Assembly (NCBI RefSeq): GCF_030247195.1 | Contig: NC_080671.1 | Coordinates: forward strand, 108,797,845-108,861,844 | DNA: 64,000 bases | From: Topomyia yanbarensis | Taxonomy: Eukaryota; Arthropoda; Insecta; Diptera; Culicidae | Direction of reading: 5' to 3' | Part shown: one piece after another, positions 57,871 through 64,000 of the stretch | Position numbering within the stretch: the stretch's first letter is position 1 | Layout of the letters: every line of letters begins with the position of its first letter | Made by a program: the position numbers and the translations under genes | Notes under the pieces: model-generated | The model's database searches: none | What the model was told of the DNA's origin: nothing | Seen by the model: only the letters and a program-made list of their open reading frames with translations

Positions 57871-58515
57871 AGGAAAAGATGGCACATGTGTGTGCCAGAC
57901 TGGGTGACGGACGGCGGGCTCTGGAGGTGGAGGGGACTTTCAAGCATGCTGCACACGAGAGCTGGAACAAAGTAATGAATAGCATAAACACAAACATAAG
58001 TTTTAATTGAAAACATAAACATGTCGAGAGCGGAACTCATTCCGTTCCGTGTAGGCTGAGGATTGGAGGTTTTAGTTTTGGCTGCGATAGACTTGAGTTC
58101 GAGAGTTTTTCTGGTTTGGAAAAAGTTTTGTTTATAAAGGACTTTTTCTATTTCTTAGACTCAAACATGGATATTTTGACAATCCGTGTGCCATAGATCC
58201 TGGAGCTATTAATGGTATTTGAAATGTTATAACATTAGTAGTCATGTAAAAAATGTTGGTTTAATAGAGTCAGCTCGCAATATGATGTTCAAATGTTTTT
58301 CCTGAAAAAAAGCTGTATAAAAAGATTGAAAATAATTACTGTAAAATGAGTTGAGGCTTTAATTTTTTTATCGAAACATATGCAGCAATTTCAGAAGTCA
58401 CCCCTAGGCTGATTGGATTGACGCTATTGGAAACATCTTCAACCAATATTTCATGTTACAGTTTGAATAAACTTAGTACATCAATTATCAATAATTAATA
58501 TATAATTAATATAAA
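57871..58515. other. No recognisable gene
   Basis: Composition falls back to AT-rich. Short frames only. Confidence 0.35.
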
Positions 58516-58518
58516 ATT

Positions 58519-58874
58519 GGAATTTGCATTTCGGCTTCGTCTCATCAGAATCCGACACTAACTTAGTGATAGGACTGAGCTAGCGCCGAATTGACGCCAG
58601 CTCCTAAAAAGGAAGACACAATTTGTGTTCCTGAGCAAACCCCTAGTCAGCTCATTGTATTGGCTTGCTAAGCCAAACCAATTGTTTCGTTGTCATTAGT
58701 TCTTATCAACTTAAAATGAGCTCCTTTTCTTCCTTTTTCACTCTTGACTAGGAGTTTGCTCAGCAACACAAATCAAATTGTGTCTCCGTTTTTTGGAGTC
58801 AATCCGGCGCTAGCTCAGTCCTGTCACTAAGTTAGTGTCGGATTCTAAAGAAACGAAGCCGAAACGCAAATTCC
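58519..58874. repeat. Hairpin element (ACTAACTTAGTG family)
   Basis: Ends GGAATTTGCATTTCGGCTTC and GAAGCCGAAACGCAAATTCC are inverted. Arms of about 130 bp pair through CCGACACTAACTTAGTG and CACTAAGTTAGTGTCGG around a loop of about 90 bp. The inner arm sequence differs from the 32.56 kb copy, but the two arms match each other. Confidence 0.75.
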
Positions 58875-59027
58875 AGGACTAATTTAGATATAGATTTTGT
58901 GCTCTTCACGCGCAAATGTGGTTTTAAACAATTTTCTCCTTAATGGGGAAACAATATTTTTCACCTAAATTGTTCTCCACTAAGGAGAAATATAGCGAAT
59001 TAGTATTAGTTTACACCCAGGTTTTTT

Positions 59028-59150
59028 ACGCGGGGGATACGTACTGCGTAAAAAACGCGTTATTAGAAAATCCTCGTATAAAAACCGCGTTAATTGGAAA
59101 ATCCGCGTAGAAAAAACCGCGTTCATTCGAAAATCCGCGTAAAAAAACTC
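59028..59150. repeat. Short tandem repeat, unit about 29 bp
   Basis: About four units of the type AAAACCGCGTTAATTGGAAA followed by ATCCGCGTA. A related but shorter sequence with CGTGTAAAAACCGTG lies near 43.50-43.62 kb. Confidence 0.6.
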
Positions 59151-59277
59151 TCAGCAAAAGAAAAATATTTTTGGAAGTTTTTTTTTGCACGAATTTCGCA
59201 ATTAACACGGTTTTTGCAAAAAATATTCTATGTCCTTTTGAATGCAAAAGACTTAGAAGATTTTCGGAAAGATGGAA

Positions 59278-59938
59278 GAGACGGGTCTGGAAGACTCCTT
59301 ATGGCCCACACCCCAACCATATGGGTATTTTCGGAATGGTATTGAAGAGTAGGAGCCAGGAATTGATCTTTGACGCCATTTCTAAATCATAGATGGCGAC
59401 TTCCCGTTTGGCGAAATTCGCTACAGTGTTAAGATCATTCCATCATTGACTGGGTTATAGTGAATGTGGCTAACCCGGAAGTTGCCATCTTGAAATTCAA
59501 AATGGCGACAAACATCGATCTTTGTCTACTACTCGTCAAGAAATTCCGAAAATATCCATATTGATTGGGTTATAGCGAATTTCGCCAAACCGGAAGTCGC
59601 CACCTTGGATTTCAAAATGGCGCCAAACGTAAATTTCTGGTACCTACTCTTCAAGACCATTCCGACAATACTCATATTGCATGGGTTGTAGGGAATTTCT
59701 GCTAAACCGGATGTCGCCATCTTGGATTTGCAAATGGCGTCAAACATAAATTTCTAGCACCTATTTGTCAATACCATTCCGAAAATACCCATATTAATTG
59801 GGTTATAGCGAATTTCGCTAAATTTTTGATTTCAAAATTGCATCAAAAATCAATTTCTTGTACCTACTCTTCAAGACCATTCCGAAAATACCCATATTGT
59901 TGGGGTGCGGGCCATAAGGAATCTTCCAGACCCGTCTC
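59278..59938. mobile_element. TIR element built on the 112-bp tandem family
   Basis: GAGACGGGTCTGGAAGACTC at the left is mirrored by GATTCTTCCAGACCC-like GAATCTTCCAGACCCGTCTC at the right. Inside lie about five units with GGGTTATAGCGAATTTCGC, AACCGGAAGTCGCC and CAAAATGGCG, spaced about 115 bp. The unit matches the arrays at 45.5 and 46.1-46.7 kb. Confidence 0.65.
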
Positions 59939-59984
59939 TTTCAGAAATTTTTAGAATATATGTATGATTTGTATCACTAAGTAG

Positions 59985-60340
59985 AAAAATTATTAAAAAT
60001 AGGAGATTTTGGGGCCAAAATGACCCAGTACCCCACTTTACCCTATTTGTCTAGAAACAGGAATGTCTTCCTTCAAATACAAAGGTTATTTACTTTAAAA
60101 AGAGATATAAATTTGTAATTTTCTGATTACTACTTCAAAAGTTTAGCATTTAATTTATTTTTCCTCCATATTTTCCCATAGTACCAATTTCAAAAACTTC
60201 AAGCGAAGTGGGCGGGAGTCTAAAATTGTCCAAATGATGTGAAATTTGGCATCTGAGCTTACTTTGACATTTGTCACAATATAAGAGGGGGGGCCTTTGA
60301 GAATCAAAAAAAAAATTTTTTTGCGATGCCCTAATGTCCA
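59985..60340 (+). repeat. Partial copy of the 4.5-6.7 kb foldback element
   Basis: Landmarks GGGGCCAAAATGACCCAGTA, CCTCCATATTTTCCCATAG, CAAGCGAAGTGGGCGGGAG and TCACAATATAAGAGGGG follow the order of the right arm at 6.38-6.70 kb. Confidence 0.7.
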
Positions 60341-60454
60341 TGTGAGCCGGTCTGGTTCTATTTTTCGTTCAATGTTTATAGCTGATTCGCTCTAGAATAC
60401 CTATCCGACTGGCCATTTCATAGCTTTCGTTTCTCTTAGTCTCCTAGTAAACGA

Positions 60455-60630
60455 CAGATCATCCAAGTATATGCCTTTGTGATCAGATAACGATTGTACA
60501 AACTCGTTTGGAACAGTTTTCCAATCCATGCAAAATTCTGTCGGAGCAGAGAGTTACATCTAACACCTATTCTCTTCCAGACCGTGTACTTGTCTGTCGA
60601 TTTCCATTGTTGAGTATGTGAACAGGTATC
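60455..60630 (-). pseudogene. Short non-LTR endonuclease fragment
   Basis: GATAACGATTGTACAAACTC and ATTCTGTCGGAGCAGAGAG match fragments at about 62.3 and 63.5 kb and the region at 24.35-24.43 kb. Only short pieces can be translated. Confidence 0.4.
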
Positions 60631-60775
60631 GCAAATGAAATCTATTTCTTTTTTTTTTTTGAAATATCTGTCTATTAGCAGTCAGATCTAATCAAAATTC
60701 CATAGAAAACGGGACAAATAGGCGATCATGAGTCTATTAATCCCTAACGATACTTTTTACAGCATAAAAGAAGTA

Positions 60776-61683
60776 GGGGAGAGAGGGTAACAGTCGATCA
60801 GCAGGAACTATGAAACATTCGCAATATAATCATAATGCATGATCAGAATCGTCTCATTCCCTCATATTTCACGATTTCTAATTCTTTACACGTGTTGCTA
60901 TATTTTGGAAGAGATCTGATAACTCTATCTCTTTTAATGGATATTTGTTTGTTTTGTGATAGCCAGAGTAAATTTGCAATGAAAAACATTATTCCACCTT
61001 TATGAGTTACCATTCATTGAATTAATGTTTAGTCTATTGCTATTTATAGCAAATTTTATGCTCAACATTTGCCGCGAACAAAGTTTTTTGGTAACTTCTC
61101 ATAGTTCTGTGTAATTTCCCAATTTTCATGAATAGACCCATTGGGCAACTGTGGAACGATGGCGTATGGGGAACAGTGATTTTTTTTGTTTTGTGGTCTG
61201 TCTCAAAATGTGAATGGGTTCCGATTTTCCATAGTAAATACTACTCATATAGTGCAAAATTAGTAAATTTGGGCAAGTTTTGTAGAAATTTTATTTCAGG
61301 ATTACAGCTAATATGCATATATCGTGGTTCGATGTTACGCGATGTTATAGTGGATTATTTCGTAAACAAACGATTTTCGCCTCAATATAACTTTAATTCA
61401 AAGCGTTAGGATCATTCTTCGTCAAATTTATAAGTAGAATATTTCACTATAGACGACATCGTGTTTCATAGTTCCTGCCCACGGGGCACACTGATATATT
61501 TTACCACCGATTGTTTATTATCCAAAAAATGTTATTTCCCGTAAATTTTACCAGCTGGAAAAATATATGTATTAGTTAACAACAGAGTGGCACTATGTAT
61601 CACTTTTGGTTACACAAGTGACAAGTATTATCATCAAAATTAAATTGTAGAATAAATGTGTTTCATTGTTACCCTCTCTCGCC
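60776..61683. mobile_element. TA-flanked element with GAGAGAGGGTAAC ends
   Basis: GGGGAGAGAGGGTAAC at the left is mirrored by GTTACCCTCTCTCGCC at the right, with TA at 60774-60775 and 61684-61685. The phrase AGGAACTATGAAACA near 60806 is inverted near 61470. The interior frame 61128-61409 has no recognised domain. A Tc1/mariner or pogo-type origin is likely. Confidence 0.7.
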
Positions 61684-62059
61684 TACTAAAATCCACGTGA
61701 AATATTAATTGACTGAAGCATCCAACGGCTAATGAAAGAATTCATACCCGGGAACGAATGATAAATTAACGTCCCTGATAGTATCGTTCATTAAAAAAAA
61801 TGATATTTCCTGTCTATGTTATCAACAACCAGATTGGTAGCAACAGCGCAAACATTTCAATCACTATTTACACAAAGACACGCACGAGACATTTCACGTG
61901 GATTTGTCATGCTGGTCTTTTTGCAGGTAACGGAAATTCAATGAAGCCAAGCGTCTCATAATTCTGGGAAAATGGAAAATGTCAATACAGTATAAACACA
62001 ATAGAAAACAGTAAACAACCTGGATTATTCACTCCCGAAGAAATAATGAACCCTACTGA

Positions 62060-62900
62060 TAAAGTCTATAGCTCTTTACCACACTGAGTTAGAAAACAAT
62101 AAGAGTTATCACTATCAGAACCATCCTCCACGGTTTATCCACGACCTCATCTAAGTCACTTAGAAATCTAACCGTTGGAAAATGGTCATGAAATTTACTC
62201 GCCTTCATAGGAGTTCCAATTCGTTGATTTAGTATTACAATATGTGATGATATCTATCGCAACATTTAATTGATAACAGATGATGTACTTATTATCAGAT
62301 AACGACAGTTTCAGCTCGTTGGGTATGTATCAGTTTGCTAACCCATGCGTTATATTGTCGGAGCAGAAAGGTGCATCTATCACCACTTTTGTGATTTCCT
62401 ACATTCGGTATGCGCAGTTTGGTGCTACTTAAGCTAAACACCATTCCCCTCGAGAGACGAACGAAAAAAAAAAATTTCCTCAGCATTTTTATGCTTACGA
62501 CATGATAGTTTAACGAACTGTGATGTATCATACTTCAAAAAACAGCTTATCCTTTGCTCTGTTCATTAATTACAAGATTCAGCCCGAATAGGCGCGGGGA
62601 ATGGGTTAATTAATTCAAAACCTCTCAAATTTACATTTGATTTTCTCGAACTTATGGACATTGCATTGGCATCACTGCTGATCGAACCCATCTCTATCGC
62701 AGTACTCCTTCGAAATGATCTAAAGCGATGATTTATTACGCGGCAAATATGTTGCTGAATAGAAGTATTTCATTTCTAAGTTACCATCAGCCATATTGAT
62801 TGTGATGGCATTTGTCGCTAGTTGTGAGGTCGTCAATGGCCCAATTCGCAAGCACGAGGCATTTCACGGGAATTTGTGTTACACTTACCAAGCTTGTTAA
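62060..62900 (-). pseudogene. Decayed non-LTR retrotransposon fragments
   Basis: AGCTCTTTACCACACTGAGT (about 62070) matches the 3' coding end at about 26020. Sequence near 62290-62400 matches the endonuclease pieces, and 62730-62880 matches 24.60-24.76 kb (for example CCCAATTCGCAAGCACGAG). Order and spacing are disturbed, so this is a rearranged remnant. Confidence 0.45.
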
Positions 62901-63489
62901 AAGATACGAAGATGGGGTTCAGTAGCTAGTCAACATAGAAGTTTCCTTTGTGGGTATACGGTTCTTAACTTTAAGCTATGAAAGGTTTTCCTTCCTGCAC
63001 AAGGTGGGATAGATTTATAGTTTATGTACGCTATTACTGAAGATTAACTTATTATACTCTAAGACATTGCGGATCAGACTACTACACATATCATCACCAG
63101 CAGTTTCTGTACAGCAATTAGAATATACCAAACAAATTGGCTTATAGCCTCCTATAGCGAATCCCAAAATGTGAATTACGGGCATGCTCATCATTTGAAT
63201 CCCACGATTTGCGACCGTCCACTGTGTCAGATGTCCAGTTGACACAGCAAGGGTAAGGATGATCTACTATCCATGCGAGCGCTAAAGGGTTGCGGGAACA
63301 CCAAAATTCCGTATATGGAATATTGTAGTCCCGCAACCCTTCAGCTCTCGGCACAGGTGTCTCATCCTGTTTTCAGTCACCTCATATGACGCGGCTACAG
63401 AAATCCAGGGCGGAGATATGTGAATCTGCTGGACGCAACAGAGCATCTAGGTTGATTTTGTCATCAACCTTCTAGTGAACGGCTGACAA

Positions 63490-63690
63490 CCAACATACGA
63501 ATACATACAGTAATTATCAACCTTTGGGATCAGATAACGTTTGAACAAACTCATTTGGAACAGTTCGCCAACCCATGCCAAATTCTGTCGGAGCAGAGAG
63601 TTACATCTAACACCTGCTATCTCCCGGACAGTGCAAATGTTGGTCGATTTCCCATGTCGAGTAAGTGCATTTTCGAGAGCGAGGAATGGT
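63490..63690 (-). pseudogene. Short non-LTR endonuclease fragment
   Basis: CAAACTCATTTGGAACAGTT and AATTCTGTCGGAGCAGAG match 60.48-60.56 kb closely. No frame longer than a few dozen codons remains. Confidence 0.45.
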
Positions 63691-64000
63691 AAATGAAACT
63701 TATTCCCATCGTATTAAAGAAATGTCTACCTGTTAGATGTCAAATCAAATCAAAACCATACTCAATACCATATTTGAAAGTTTTTACAATGATAGTAACC
63801 AACAATTCACATCTCAGCATCTCCACAATAAAGTTTTTTAGGTTATTAGCTTTTTATCACAAATCCTCTAATGCAGGTTTCAACTGACCTTTTAATCACA
63901 TTATACGTTCAAGTGTGAAAAAAATTCAAATGGCATCACTGCTACTTCAACAATCCAACAACTTCAAAAAATCACTTTTCGAGCTTGCCGACTACCTACC
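63691..64000. other. No recognisable feature at the window end
   Basis: AT-rich sequence with one short chance frame. Nothing could be supported. Confidence 0.35.

Overview
This window looks like repeat-rich mosquito DNA, probably from an Aedes-type culicine. The evidence is the strong AT bias, a tRNA-derived SINE that resembles Feilai, a broken ITmD37E-type Tc1/mariner transposase, a broken R1-clade non-LTR retrotransposon, and many short terminal-inverted-repeat elements nested inside one another. No bacterial operons, rRNA genes, CRISPR arrays or intact tRNA genes were seen. Reported open frames may begin at GTG, so their length alone is not evidence of coding.

Layout. 1-8.1 kb: an A-rich tract carrying a chain of DNA elements: a TA-flanked long-TIR element (1190-2811), a TTAA-type element (3429-4387), a foldback element split by a second element (4490-6720) and a pogo-like element with a psq-type helix-turn-helix remnant (6741-7686). 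8.3-14.3 kb: a TIR element with internal tandem repeats, a GC-richer unique stretch with a polypyrimidine-CAG|GTATGT site (about 10.77 kb), a 2.7 kb inverted-repeat composite and a hairpin element. 14.3-17.1 kb: unique sequence with microsatellites and a possible minus-strand exon, then nested repeats. 17.1-24.7 kb: an R1-clade element (about 17655-24087) that seems to have landed in a decayed minus-strand I/jockey-like element. The R1 copy was itself later hit by an 831-bp hAT-like element and a 269-bp palindromic element. 24.7-34.5 kb: a 5'-truncated retrotransposon between two identical 68-bp repeats, a SINE, a 141-bp-arm palindrome, PHD-like, mariner and BEL-like gene remnants, a 126-bp-arm palindrome and a TACCGG-repeat element. 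34.5-37.7 kb: mostly unique, GC-richer sequence.

37.7-43.2 kb: a second A-rich tract holding two roughly 1.05 kb copies of one repeat in opposite orientation. 43.8-45.5 kb: a piggyBac-like element with recognisable TTAA ends and an acidic N-terminal transposase remnant. 45.5-56.4 kb: tandem-repeat elements, CpG-rich arrays, several TIR elements and a second SINE.

The only clear intact protein-coding candidate is a single-exon 218-residue gene at 56530-57186 (+), with a good start context and an AATAAA signal. A small antisense open frame lies just downstream. 58.5-64 kb returns to hairpin, tandem, TIR and decayed retrotransposon sequence. Most of the window may be intron or intergenic space. 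The candidate splice signals raise the possibility of a long host intron, but this is inference. I found no convincing novel multi-gene system. The most unusual signals are the hairpin family whose two arms match each other within each copy, the 68-bp exact duplication, the shared design of the TTAA elements and the possible recursive splice site.
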